A stretch of DNA of 64,000 nucleotides. Source: Caryophanales bacterium UBA1188. GTDB taxonomy: Bacteria > Bacillota_I > Bacilli_A > Izemoplasmatales > UBA1188. Of this stretch, positions 20,201 to 28,110 are shown in pieces. The DNA lies in the NCBI GenBank assembly GCA_002310135.1, contig DBYK01000003.1, positions 124,001-188,000 of the forward strand, read 5' to 3'. Below the pieces are notes generated by a model. The model made no database searches. It was given only the letters and a program-made list of their open reading frames with translations, and was not told the DNA's origin. Position 1 is the first letter of the stretch, and every line of letters begins with the position of its first letter. The position numbers and the translations under genes are program-made.

Positions 20201-20500
20201 AGGAATGATATTGCCTGATTCATCTTTTTTGTTGTTGAAATATCCTATATCTTGAAGCCACGCGAAATAATAGAGTTGGACAGGGTGGGCAATTTCATAT
20301 GGGCCTGTTAATCTATCATCATTTGTCATGAATTCATCACCATTTCCACTTTCAAAATAAGAAAGTCGAATTGATGTTTCAAAATCTACATCCCTTTTAA
20401 ATATCTTGAGCATCCAACCTTGAACAACACCAAAAGATGTTATAAATAATAACATTAAAATTAGTATTAAAAACAATCCTTTAGTATTCTTTCTCTTCAT
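14237..20500 (-). CDS. Giant secreted repeat protein, c-di-GMP riboswitch controlled
   Basis: About 2087 residues with an N-terminal membrane/signal segment (GLFLILILMLLFITSFGVVQ). Residues about 40-200 resemble GLUG-type surface modules (YPFVGSFDGTNHVISNLVID). A long central part (DNA about 17300-19300) repeats units of the form LYTxYNGxxYYL alternating with Trp. Near the C-terminus (about 14820-15600) four copies of a P.DW..NYS.YY..xG...npY.Y..N....W...TYY module occur, known to me from phage structural and surface proteins. Start set at 20500 (MKRKNTKG) because AGAGG lies 9 nt upstream; the ATG at 20536 lies inside the preceding gene. No LPXTG or other C-terminal anchor is visible. Probably an adhesin or matrix protein (inference). 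Confidence 0.8.
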   Translation of the reverse strand: MKRKNTKGLFLILILMLLFITSFGVVQGWMLKIFKRDVDFETSIRLSYFESGNGDEFMTNDDRLTGPYEIAHPVQLYYFAWLQDIGYFNNKKDESGNIIPTYFYLSDNLNMSGWVLPSIGTREYPFVGSFDGTNHVISNLVIDNNNAELTDSISDIEGFDVSGPDAQIVGFFGVIGEYNGAHSTNSEKIQVVNFGLDNVTVKSSTPTLNKTLIGIVGGYVNAPIGNIFVSDSCSLSIGSETNPQLDPLSSITESFSNYTLIGYITEKYRETLNSSTNPRDESLYDPARGSGWGGSIDMLSLYNRLVNTRSVTTNDVTVQSTNVYYNGSDTPTSTGGTSSSIGFFSTDKSVSGQYIQAYYANNYDGNYASNFNYLYGYDQFYNETRIDFTITPSSEEQFKITITNNTAYNLYFNGTAFSYNNRNSTNFQLSSEGYLYTVYNNKVYYVNASNTTDDSTLTVGQDYLASYGITKWERFNGLLRIQDTNSYLGFNGTNPRIRTSVQYASTIGTSGGFSILSNNYYMNATDSLSYSQTNSTTWYYDEDSHDIYSFFQGTREFLVRDGLGVSVSTIRNTDWTKTDNSIYTTIGSYTFYLSYLNDAYYLVLDEPNRTQVDGAFYYVHDGYYMNYTGSGIGTGTDGASRDNATVWLLDNSNHLYTNYNGTTYYLNNNGVNLTVQNSGTTEWNFEYNHLYVTINTTKYYLVYSGSWKLTQVSNVALPNMTFTSATWYTIMNTNASKYFNLTGTSSFGSSDNNGTFWYAPTSNTQTSLYTTYNGRVYYATGNTLGITTTANSNWRRNNNYLTYNGTTRYLRYYNSVFSLSTNTNSTRITMTITGVTVNSIQSGNTYLNLSSSNAITSTTSVTNGQTRWVVPDSSESSSIYTNFNGNAYYLNVSNGNLTIQANSANPSVWTRSSTGALTTTYNGTLYYLNLNGTTWRVTAVEGFPLSSIQNQDSKDEINDAYKLSLDNTNYLTTNNTSLGSTLNQSAASIFRVSNNQYFTGFNGNKYFISLGQNDLSITNNSSSNSIIHFSSSYALSFSSLNTSTFDGQLVQRVETKINAYEEDCYFPIIVEEDEFDNLTDKDGNNKPTITVGGSTWSLYPHEKNTGYVISGGRQDSVANGFWILRSAGESLTFSFTGTTTSGKIYCNYQGSNYYLTITNGVIAYTTVQNDACNWSYPSSGASANIQCKSGEGNGKYLYINRGKPTISDNRTSWARTANGQLHNGDNYLTFGIDSTDGFGYGYTNAAGNIRVSLYEKTKLNSSLNNNTYWDSTVVYTNDDTTKNVLGYNSNKTNYTTISDTNGFKLTGYTAKKLSDVGFEIPKRYSDARDKLNTLLLESNVYGLHFMDASISMGNLMTASKVQINSIDYSNYQMPRNSIDFILQEQGNIVLFAGSYFSGNDCLFSLHQIYRDTANDNSESSITKIKEIQYVYTFSINLGENTVTNVFYYYKPDGIDDNGSVGTYSFHYDIDGNYNPNKYYDMNGEEFSEQITILYKHLINGDNLNTLIDNIDVTGLSQQEIVAKKESFREQLDLMLDSPDTYFVLKFNTDWLTNPQNFVQEALYYFEIPAAKGEYALGSVSGKTGAYLLYLDIAAYGEAESDNSKEFTTDLKLYEVPSGVQLVKDSSVDQFEVLTSKPKNWDTSYSQYYKKSGNSYVLNNSSVWDENETYYMEVTRDLFYESLFVLLEEEPADWAQNYSSYFIREGEGLSTNPYKYVANTSSAFSSNTYYKIKDINLEESIVASINSEMYVYPKGTQPPNFQELYDTYYIRTGGGYAHNPYIYTRNTDSTFNVEAVYVAFTGGFSGTISIKNVKEEGSRVEYNIVVSKTISVNDGDLEEEEILSTMGLDYELLREMPDDWNSNYSSYYVYVGEGTEEDPFRYVQNESPSWAQDTYYLKGYYYKTVNNITALYPETGKITIEDGTNKYNLSTSSKEVVNVTRAVARDEEVPAQSLIQREVAIEDFGNHDATIVYDEENNKTDSFSKLIRDKAKDGSYKSVISIGYSFNSESEPTINFYVRYYPYNKYVVVVRVLSNMNNVSITLLEDFSEYDVTLIYFDSTENQEKEIDISENIIINIKGTELKENLNS

Positions 20501-20513
20501 GTATTCATTACCT

Positions 20514-21404
20514 CTAATTTTCGCTATGATATACATACAAATTTAATAAATCATTTGGTAACTGAATATTTCTTGCGCCAATTTCTGTGGTGTTTGAAAG
20601 TCCAGTATATCCTAGTTCACTCATAAGAAGCGGATCGTAACATACATATATAAATATATTTAGTTTGCCATCGTGCCAATCATTTTCTGTGTAACTTATG
20701 TTAAAAGATATTCTTTCTTTTTTTACTTTATTATTATTAACCACTTCTCCTGTTGGGAAGCAGTCAGATACTATTGAAGCTGCAGCTATTTTTTGTTCAG
20801 TTTGAGTATTCAGATAATAACCTTTTTCTTCTACGTTATTAAAAGTTTTACCTTCATTAACATATTCATAAAATTTATTTGCACCATCTTCTTCTAATAA
20901 TTTAGAATATGCAGTTGCATCTTTAAAAGGGGAAAAACGTAAAATATCTGATGAGTATCTGTGCTCATGACTTGAAACGATAGACATATTTCTTGTGATA
21001 GATACATAAACTGTTCCAGAAAGTGACATACTATTATCATTTTCGAGATTACTGAATTGAATTCTTATTATAAAAGGAGTATATTTATTTCTTTCAGTAA
21101 AAACTGTATCATATTGTTGTATTAAAGTTGCATCATTATTATCATGTAAATCTATTGAATTATTATTTGAACTAGAATATAAATATTCAATAGTTCCATC
21201 AGCTTTTGCATCATAAATATATACATAATAATCAACTAATGTTTTATCTTCAAAAACATCTACATTATTTCCAACATTATTCGAATCAGAAATTGTAAAC
21301 CAACCAAATACATTATTCCCACCAACTATTAAAACAAAAATAGCCAATAAGATGGTTAGGGAGAAGACTATTATAGATTTGGTTAGTGTTTTCTTTGTGT
21401 ACAT
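20514..21404 (-). CDS. Secreted protein resembling TasA/camelysin-type matrix subunits
   Basis: A 296-residue protein with a signal-anchor region (about 10-33) ending in GWFTISDSNNVGNNVD. That junction resembles the AYF..D/E..N signal of SipW-processed TasA and camelysin proteins and similar WF-type secreted proteins; overall homology cannot be confirmed by eye. The rest is Asn/Tyr-rich and beta-like, with NISYTENDWHDGKLNIFIYV near the C-terminus. It is the first gene after the c-di-GMP riboswitch and is followed 13 nt later by the giant repeat protein, so the two are very likely co-expressed, perhaps as subunit and large partner. AGAAGGAT precedes the start. Confidence 0.7.
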   Translation of the reverse strand: MYTKKTLTKSIIVFSLTILLAIFVLIVGGNNVFGWFTISDSNNVGNNVDVFEDKTLVDYYVYIYDAKADGTIEYLYSSSNNNSIDLHDNNDATLIQQYDTVFTERNKYTPFIIRIQFSNLENDNSMSLSGTVYVSITRNMSIVSSHEHRYSSDILRFSPFKDATAYSKLLEEDGANKFYEYVNEGKTFNNVEEKGYYLNTQTEQKIAAASIVSDCFPTGEVVNNNKVKKERISFNISYTENDWHDGKLNIFIYVCYDPLLMSELGYTGLSNTTEIGARNIQLPNDLLNLYVYHSEN

Positions 21405-21423
21405 AATAATCCTTCTAATAAAT

Positions 21424-21454
21424 AAAAAACCGCCAATTCACTAGAACATGGCAG
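21424..21454 (-). terminator. Terminator linked to the c-di-GMP riboswitch
   Basis: Stem CTGCCA/TGGCGG (21449-21454 with 21430-21435, one G-U) with a 13-nt loop and a T6 tract at 21424-21429. The 5' arm is also the 3' strand of aptamer helix P1, so aptamer and terminator compete. Ligand binding would favour readthrough, predicting an ON switch. Confidence 0.8.
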
Positions 21455-21516
21455 CTGGCTATCCACTTAGGACCCTATAGTTTTGCGTCTCTCAATTGCT
21501 TGGGATTTGCTTTTTT
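21448..21516 (-). promoter_or_regulatory. Cyclic di-GMP-I (GEMM-I) riboswitch
   Basis: On the minus strand: GCAAA, then a P2 stem UCCCAA/UUGAGA capped by a GCAA (GNRA) tetraloop, then the invariant GACGCAAA, then CTATAGGGTCCTAAG (tetraloop receptor region), then GATAGCCAGCTGCC. These are the conserved elements of the GEMM-I class in the right order and spacing. P1 is short (GCA/TGC plus a mismatch). A -35/-10 promoter lies just upstream and a terminator just downstream, followed by the two surface protein genes. Confidence 0.93.
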
Positions 21517-21532
21517 CATCTTTCTTGTAGTA

Positions 21533-21561
21533 ATTTTATCATAATAGTTTATTTAAGTCAA
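21533..21561 (-). promoter_or_regulatory. Promoter of the c-di-GMP-controlled operon
   Basis: Minus strand -35 TTGACT (21556-21561) and -10 TAAAAT (21533-21538) with exact 17-bp spacing. Transcription would start about 10 nt before the aptamer. Confidence 0.75.
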
Positions 21562-21601
21562 TTTATATTTTATATAAAATAATAAATTATATATGGAAAA
21601 T

Positions 21602-21649
21602 AAAAAAATGAACATAATGGCCCTAATTTAAGAGAACCACTATGTTCAT
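21602..21649 (-). terminator. Terminator of the collagen-like lipoprotein gene
   Basis: Thirteen-bp stem (21608-21620 with 21637-21649, one G-U) followed by a T7 tract on the minus strand, just after the stop codon of the 2049-residue lipoprotein. Confidence 0.85.
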
Positions 21650-21661
21650 TTTTAACAAATA

Positions 21662-24600
21662 TTAATGTTTTGCTACATCAACTATTTGAGGATTAGTATA
21701 AGTACCATCACCGTTTGACTTACCAGTCATTTCTGGAGTATTACCATTATAGTTAGTTATATATCCTCTAACTGTGATAAAGTCACCTACTTCAATATCA
21801 GATACTTCACCATCTCTATAAACTCTATAAACTAAGAATTGATGGCTTGTATTCATTGAATCAGCAATAATTACATTTTGATAATATCCTTCATAAGTAC
21901 TGCCTATACTTCTTACATAACCAGTAACGTATAAAGATGTTAAAGACCACGCACCGCCTTCTAAAGCACTTCCTGCAACAATTGCATCTTTAGAGCTATA
22001 TGGGCTATCTAATGTTCCTTCATTAACTGGAGATAGAGGAAGATTGTCTTCAGTGAATTCCTCTACTTCAGTGTCATTAATTTCAACAAGGATAGTATCT
22101 ACTAGTTCAACAACTACTTGACCTTTATCATCCATATATAATTGAACATAACCATATAATAATACTTTGTCGCCTACATTAAATGGTATAGAGAGTTCTT
22201 TTAGATTACCATATGAATATTCTTCATTTTGATTATAAAGACCATATACAAATAAGCCAATTCCTTCATCAAGAGTTATATAGAAATTACAGTAATCAGT
22301 ATTTTCAATTGATGAAACATTACCATATACATACATCTTATTTTCTGATTTCTTATTTGAAGATAAGTAATATGTATCACCAAGTTCTATAGCATCAAGT
22401 GGAGTTAATGGATCATCTATAGTTCCTTCATGAATAACTCTGCATATTACAAATATATTCATTGGATAGATGTTTCCGTCTTCATCTACAGTAGCAAGTA
22501 AATCTATAATTACATTATTACTTGGATCATAATAATCATCAAATACACCACCCCAAACAGGGTCATTCTTATAGTCGAAATCTTTAACTTGGAAATGGAT
22601 TTCATCATTATTTAAATCAACGATATCAAATGTATATAATCCGCTTTCATCATCATATATAGCATTTTTAGTCTTACCATGAATGATGAGTTCAACTCTA
22701 TCATTTTCATCTTCATTCTTATCTATTGCATTTTGAACTAAAGATACATCAACATTTGCATAAGATAAGACAGCTCTTATATACGTTTCACCTTCAATAG
22801 TTATAGTCCCTTCATTATTTTCATTGAGTGGAACTAATACACCATTTACATAAATATTTAATTGATATCCATAATATTTACTCTTTTCTAATACATGGAA
22901 AGTAATTTCTGTGCCATTTAATGCTTCTTTACTATCGGTGCCATTATCTATATAAACGTGATCATATGTGAATTCATTTTGATATTGTTCATAAATTAAA
23001 GATACTCCTCTTTCATATGAAACTAGTGTTGGAGGAACTAATTCATAATCAACTTCTTTATAAGCCAAATAACCACCACTTACTATATATCCTTTTGCAA
23101 CAATAGTGTCGCCAACATAAACTCTATCACCACCAAGATCTAGATTCTGTAGTCTAATGAACAACCTATTTAGACCTTCTGTCCAAATTTCAACAAAATC
23201 TTCTCCTATATAAGTTACTAGACCGCTTACATATACTTCTATAGGACTAGTTTCTGTAAGGCCTAAATGATATGAGTATTCAAATATATCATTTGTTGTG
23301 AATGGAGAATCTAGAGTTCCATCACCCTCAAATTCATATGTATAGATGATTGTTGAATCTTTAAATAATTCAATACCATTACCTTCATTTAATAACTTAG
23401 TATAGATTAAAACGAATGTTCCAGGTGCTAAATCTCTTTCAAGATATAAATTAGCATTAATCTTCTTAGTGTAATCAGTTATATCACATAGTACTATAAT
23501 GCCTTCATCGCATGATTCAACTAAACCTTTAATTACTATATAATTTGAAGATTCACCAAGAGATAATTCGCCACCAAGAGATAGTGCTTCACCTACATGG
23601 ATCGCATCATAATTAACGATTGCGCTAACATATGTATAGCCTTTAACCTCTACTCTGTAAATACCATCTACAGTTGGGTCAATTATATCATCGCCAATTT
23701 GAACTTGAGCAATTGTAAATCCATCTTTTGGAACGATTTCAAATGTTACAGTAGAGCCATTTAGGACTTCTAATTCTCCATCATATATAACATCAAATCC
23801 AACATTACCATATATTCCTAAGAAACCATATCCACGAGTTTGAGATACTATTCTACTTGTAAATGTTAGAACTTCTTCAGTTGCAGGATCAGTATGATAG
23901 AAACTTGCAACCATTAGATCGCTTCCAGATTTAAATGCATAACCAAGTATTACTACACTATCTCCCTCGTAAGGAATGAGGCCATTATATTTTTCAGCTG
24001 ATGTAACATAGATGATGTTACCATCTTCATCTCTTATAAAGAAATCACCAACTTGCACTTCACCTAAGCGTGGGTTATTGTTAAGTACACCAGTTATATA
24101 TACAGGTTCAAATGATGCATTATCATCTTCAAGGTCAGCATATCTTAGCATGAAGTCATGTACTGTATATGGATCTTCAAGTGTACCAGCATGAGTTACT
24201 TCTTCTGGTTCATCTATAGGTTCTTCAGTGCCATCAATATATGTATCATTTACTTTAATACATGCAGCACCTAGAAGATATGGAGTTACATTATCATATT
24301 TAGATAGATAACAGATTAATAATATTGTATCGCCTTCTTCAAATGGAAGAGGCATATCACCACCGTAGTGGATATTATTAGTATAGATTTGACTAGTATC
24401 TAAAACGCCATGTCCATTAACAGACATAATTGCAGTTCCAGTTTCATCATTCTTATAAGCTACAGTACCAACTACATATTTAGTTCCTTCAAGTATTTGA
24501 TAAGTTCCATTTGCGATTAATTCAAATGCTTCTTCAGCTGTATATGGGCTTTCACTTGTACCATTATTTACTACTTCATATGTTTCACCAGCGCTTAATA

Positions 24601-27600
24601 AAACTAAATCACTTGGGTTCCATACACTTAAGATATATTGAGGGTTATCAGTAAAGCCATATCTTTCAACAATACCAACAACACTTAAAGTTGCGTTTGG
24701 TCTTAATACCTGACCTATTGATGGTAAGATTGATGGTATTATAACATCACCACATCTATATCTGCCATCAACATAACTGAGTTCAAGTTTAATAAGTTTA
24801 TTTTCAGGTATTACACTTAAGCCATTTGAAGATACTAAAGCTGTTTGTGAAGAGAGTGATAATTCAAAACTTTCATTAGAAGAAATCTTATCATATGTCC
24901 ATTCTTTAACGATACGAGCACCAGTTTCACTAAAGCCAACTTTACCATAAACACTTATTGTATCACCTAAAGATAAATCATCACTATTTCCGTTAGCAAG
25001 AATAAATCCATTTCCAGCTTCATCTTCAATGTAAGCTCTAGTGCAATAATCACCTACAAATATAGCATTCTTTACAACACCATTAAGTCTTACCTCAGTA
25101 TTTTCAGCAAGTCTTAAGAATACTCTATAACTTGTATCAACTGAAACAACATTTAATGTAGCTTCACTATTAGCATATAAAACACCATTTTCACGTCCAT
25201 AAATATTGATACATATATTTTCAGTGAATGTAGCTTCAACTGTAGAATTAATTCTATATAAACCTTCACTTACTTCAGAAACTATATGTTTATAATATGG
25301 GTTATCTAAAAGAATTACTTCTATTCTTAAGTGTGGATAACTATTTCTAATTCTTATATCTTGACCAAGTCCATCAATATTAAATGTATCATTAAATGCA
25401 CGAGCTACAGTTTGAGCTAATTCTCCTGCTTGTTGTTGATAGAGTAAATGATTAGCATAATCAGCATTAATTTCAGCTCTTAAAATAGAACCAAAACAAA
25501 TATTTTCATCAACATGTGATACAACAAATATCATATCAACAAGTGGAGCATCAGCAATAGTATCACCAACTAACTCATCGTCATAATTTTGACTTGCTGT
25601 ATGTAAGTATAGATATAAGCAAGGATCACTTAATTGAGCTTCACTGTCATATATACGAATTCCATCATTGCATCTTATTATCTTACCAGTGAACATGTAT
25701 GCATGTTGATCAGGTTCATCAAGTGAAACTATTTCAGATGGACTATATTCTCTTACTGCGCTTTCTTTTGGAGTGTTATCACTACTTATAATTACTAGAT
25801 TCTCTACATCAGTAAGTTGAATCTTTGTACCACTTAATGAATAAGTAGCACTGAAGTATACTTCATCACCAAATGCTACAATTTCACTTGATGACTGTGA
25901 ATATACATAGATAATATCAGTTTCATCAGCAACATAATAACCACATCTATATTGTTTTTGATCTTCAGATAGTCTATATACAAATCCAGCAACAATACCT
26001 CTTATTGTTACTTCGCTTCCAATTTCTCTTTCTTTAGCTTCTTCTATAGTTAGATATTCATAATATAGTCCTTCAATAGTTATATCTATACTACTATGTC
26101 TAGTGTAACCATTACTTTCTGCAGTTAAAGTGAGTGTTACAGATGTATCATCAGCAGGACTATTTATGACGAATTTATTATCTACTACACTAAGTACATC
26201 ATTATTACTTGATGTCCAAGTAAATGTAATATATCCTGTTGGAGTTGGAAGAGATGCACCATTTGAAACATCAAGTGCATTTAAGTCAATTCCTTCTACT
26301 ACACTTATTAAATTAGATTGATAATCAAATCCAGGAATTTCAAATTCAAAAGTCCTCTGATAAACACTTTCATCCAAAATACCATTACATGTAAGTGTTA
26401 CAATCTGAGGCTTCATATCTGGAGCTTTAATAGTTACTGTACCATTAGCTTTAATACTTACAATATATGCATTGCTTGATGACCACATAAATCTAACATT
26501 TCCACTAGATGTTGGAAGTGTCATACCATCAGTAAGACTTTCTGGGAGTGTGATTGCATTAACTGCATCTTCAAGTTCAGTGTTTAAAGGCGCATCATAA
26601 GTTAAGTAGAAACGTTTTACATCTGATGCTTCATTTAAAGTAGCTGTACAAGTTAAAGTAACTCTTACAGTTTCATCAGGTAAATTTATAGTAACAAGAC
26701 CATCAGCAGCTACATTAACTACACTTGTATTACTTGATGACCATGTAAATCTAACATTACCACTTGAAGTTTGAAGTCTTGTTCCTGTATTCATTTCATA
26801 TGGAAGATCCACTCTTGAAAGTGCTTCTTGAACTATTTCTAAATCAGTAGGTTCTTCAGGATTAACATCAGGGTCTTTTAGTCTTCCGTTAACAAGATCA
26901 TCAATCCATTGTTCTTCATTTCCTTTATAGTCAGGATGATAATCCATATAGATTTCATAAGCTGATTTACCATTTTGTCCATTTTGTCCATTTGTAACTT
27001 CAAATGTTGTAGTAGAACCATCTGTAAATAAAATTGTATATGTATCAGTTAGACCGTCTTCACTAGTTCCAGTCTTAGTAACTGATCTTACACCATTACC
27101 AGCAGGACCAGCTTCTCCATCTTCACCATCTTTACCATTATTAATAGTGAATGTAGTAGTTGAGCCATTTGTAAATGTGATTGTGTATGTATCAGTTAAG
27201 CCATCCTCACTAGTTCCAGTTTTTCTAACTGAACTAATGCCATTACCGGCTGGACCTTGAGGACCCTCAGGACCAACTATAGCTTCACCACTACCATTTT
27301 CACCATCTTTACCATTTGTGACAGTAAATGTGAACACAGTATTATCAGTGAAAGTGATTGTGTATGTATCAACTAAACCGTCATTAGATGTATTAGTTTT
27401 TTCAATCTTTTCTATACCTCTACCATCATTACCATTATCACCTTTAGGGCCTTGTGGACCTTGAGGACCTTCTGGGCCTTCAGGACCTTCAGGGCCTTCT
27501 TCTCCTTTAAGCTGTGTAAGGCTAAATAGTACACGATATTTATCATTTGATTCAGATGAATATTTCCAACATAAATTATTGTCAATTACGGTGATAGTTA

Positions 27601-27811
27601 TAGCTTCACCCTTAATTGATTCAAGCCATTCTTCGTAAGTTCCTTCAAATCCTGCTTGAGTTGCCTTGAGATAAATAACCCTTCTATAATCTTCATTATC
27701 CTCAGTTTGAGGAATAGTTATATTAGTAGGTATCTCTGGAATAATATTACAGCCTACAAGCAAAAATAAAGAAAAGAATGATACTAAGAGCAATAAAATA
27801 ATTCTTTTCAT
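21662..27811 (-). CDS. Giant lipoprotein with collagen-like, Ig-like and OB-fold-like repeats
   Basis: A 2049-residue lipoprotein (signal ending LLVGC, Cys about 21). After about 100 residues comes a collagen-like Gly-X-Y run of ten triplets (GEEGPEGPEGPEGPQ and on), then three about 45-residue repeats (KTGTSEDGLTDTYTITFT, linked by NGKDGE-type Gly-X-Y pieces). Three Ig-like repeats follow (SSGNVRFTWSSSN, SSGNVRFMWSSSN, TGYITFTWTSSN; DNA about 26040-26830). The rest carries several OB-fold-like units, each opening with GT..SPYT..EA and containing V.I.G.V. strands, as found in extracellular nucleases and surface proteins. No catalytic domain is recognised. GGAGG lies 9 nt before ATG. Probably a surface-exposed binding scaffold (inference). 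Confidence 0.85.
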   Translation of the reverse strand: MKRIILLLLVSFFSLFLLVGCNIIPEIPTNITIPQTEDNEDYRRVIYLKATQAGFEGTYEEWLESIKGEAITITVIDNNLCWKYSSESNDKYRVLFSLTQLKGEEGPEGPEGPEGPQGPQGPKGDNGNDGRGIEKIEKTNTSNDGLVDTYTITFTDNTVFTFTVTNGKDGENGSGEAIVGPEGPQGPAGNGISSVRKTGTSEDGLTDTYTITFTNGSTTTFTINNGKDGEDGEAGPAGNGVRSVTKTGTSEDGLTDTYTILFTDGSTTTFEVTNGQNGQNGKSAYEIYMDYHPDYKGNEEQWIDDLVNGRLKDPDVNPEEPTDLEIVQEALSRVDLPYEMNTGTRLQTSSGNVRFTWSSSNTSVVNVAADGLVTINLPDETVRVTLTCTATLNEASDVKRFYLTYDAPLNTELEDAVNAITLPESLTDGMTLPTSSGNVRFMWSSSNAYIVSIKANGTVTIKAPDMKPQIVTLTCNGILDESVYQRTFEFEIPGFDYQSNLISVVEGIDLNALDVSNGASLPTPTGYITFTWTSSNNDVLSVVDNKFVINSPADDTSVTLTLTAESNGYTRHSSIDITIEGLYYEYLTIEEAKEREIGSEVTIRGIVAGFVYRLSEDQKQYRCGYYVADETDIIYVYSQSSSEIVAFGDEVYFSATYSLSGTKIQLTDVENLVIISSDNTPKESAVREYSPSEIVSLDEPDQHAYMFTGKIIRCNDGIRIYDSEAQLSDPCLYLYLHTASQNYDDELVGDTIADAPLVDMIFVVSHVDENICFGSILRAEINADYANHLLYQQQAGELAQTVARAFNDTFNIDGLGQDIRIRNSYPHLRIEVILLDNPYYKHIVSEVSEGLYRINSTVEATFTENICINIYGRENGVLYANSEATLNVVSVDTSYRVFLRLAENTEVRLNGVVKNAIFVGDYCTRAYIEDEAGNGFILANGNSDDLSLGDTISVYGKVGFSETGARIVKEWTYDKISSNESFELSLSSQTALVSSNGLSVIPENKLIKLELSYVDGRYRCGDVIIPSILPSIGQVLRPNATLSVVGIVERYGFTDNPQYILSVWNPSDLVLLSAGETYEVVNNGTSESPYTAEEAFELIANGTYQILEGTKYVVGTVAYKNDETGTAIMSVNGHGVLDTSQIYTNNIHYGGDMPLPFEEGDTILLICYLSKYDNVTPYLLGAACIKVNDTYIDGTEEPIDEPEEVTHAGTLEDPYTVHDFMLRYADLEDDNASFEPVYITGVLNNNPRLGEVQVGDFFIRDEDGNIIYVTSAEKYNGLIPYEGDSVVILGYAFKSGSDLMVASFYHTDPATEEVLTFTSRIVSQTRGYGFLGIYGNVGFDVIYDGELEVLNGSTVTFEIVPKDGFTIAQVQIGDDIIDPTVDGIYRVEVKGYTYVSAIVNYDAIHVGEALSLGGELSLGESSNYIVIKGLVESCDEGIIVLCDITDYTKKINANLYLERDLAPGTFVLIYTKLLNEGNGIELFKDSTIIYTYEFEGDGTLDSPFTTNDIFEYSYHLGLTETSPIEVYVSGLVTYIGEDFVEIWTEGLNRLFIRLQNLDLGGDRVYVGDTIVAKGYIVSGGYLAYKEVDYELVPPTLVSYERGVSLIYEQYQNEFTYDHVYIDNGTDSKEALNGTEITFHVLEKSKYYGYQLNIYVNGVLVPLNENNEGTITIEGETYIRAVLSYANVDVSLVQNAIDKNEDENDRVELIIHGKTKNAIYDDESGLYTFDIVDLNNDEIHFQVKDFDYKNDPVWGGVFDDYYDPSNNVIIDLLATVDEDGNIYPMNIFVICRVIHEGTIDDPLTPLDAIELGDTYYLSSNKKSENKMYVYGNVSSIENTDYCNFYITLDEGIGLFVYGLYNQNEEYSYGNLKELSIPFNVGDKVLLYGYVQLYMDDKGQVVVELVDTILVEINDTEVEEFTEDNLPLSPVNEGTLDSPYSSKDAIVAGSALEGGAWSLTSLYVTGYVRSIGSTYEGYYQNVIIADSMNTSHQFLVYRVYRDGEVSDIEVGDFITVRGYITNYNGNTPEMTGKSNGDGTYTNPQIVDVAKH

Positions 27812-27851
27812 TAATTAAGCCTCCATTTTTATAGTATATAAAACTGCCTTT

Positions 27852-27880
27852 ATTATATAATTTATTCTATTAATTGTAAA
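27852..27880 (-). promoter_or_regulatory. Promoter of the collagen-like lipoprotein gene
   Basis: Minus strand -35 TTTACA (27875-27880) and -10 TATAAT (27852-27857) with 17-bp spacing, about 40 bp upstream of the ATG. Confidence 0.7.
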
Positions 27881-28073
27881 TTTATTTTTGTAGAAATTGT
27901 TTTACCAATTTCATAAAATAAATTAGAAAAAACATTATCTTTTTAAACAAAACCCATATACGCCTATATTTATTATCCTTATTCTACTTCTAGTAGATAA
28001 TTTATTTAATGGAGTAGAGTTGTGAATTTTTTTAATATAGTTAAGGAGAGAATTAGTAGGTGGCATTTATTCC
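27881..28073. other. Divergent intergenic region
   Basis: This AT-rich stretch lies between the lipoprotein gene (leftward) and the SGNH hydrolase gene (rightward). Apart from the leftward promoter just beside it and the rightward leader hairpins after it, I see no reading frame, known RNA family or repeat. Confidence 0.5.
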
Positions 28074-28105
28074 AAGCCTTAAATATAATAGGCCTTAGGA
28101 GGCTT
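28074..28105 (+). promoter_or_regulatory. Leader hairpins that can cover the ribosome binding site
   Basis: AAGCCT (28074-28079) can pair with AGGCTT (28100-28105), which overlaps the ribosome binding site AGGAGG (28097-28102). GCCT can instead pair with the nearer AGGC at 28090-28093, leaving the site free. The two choices exclude each other, so translation of the downstream gene may be structure-controlled. Confidence 0.4.
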
Positions 28106-28110
28106 AAATT

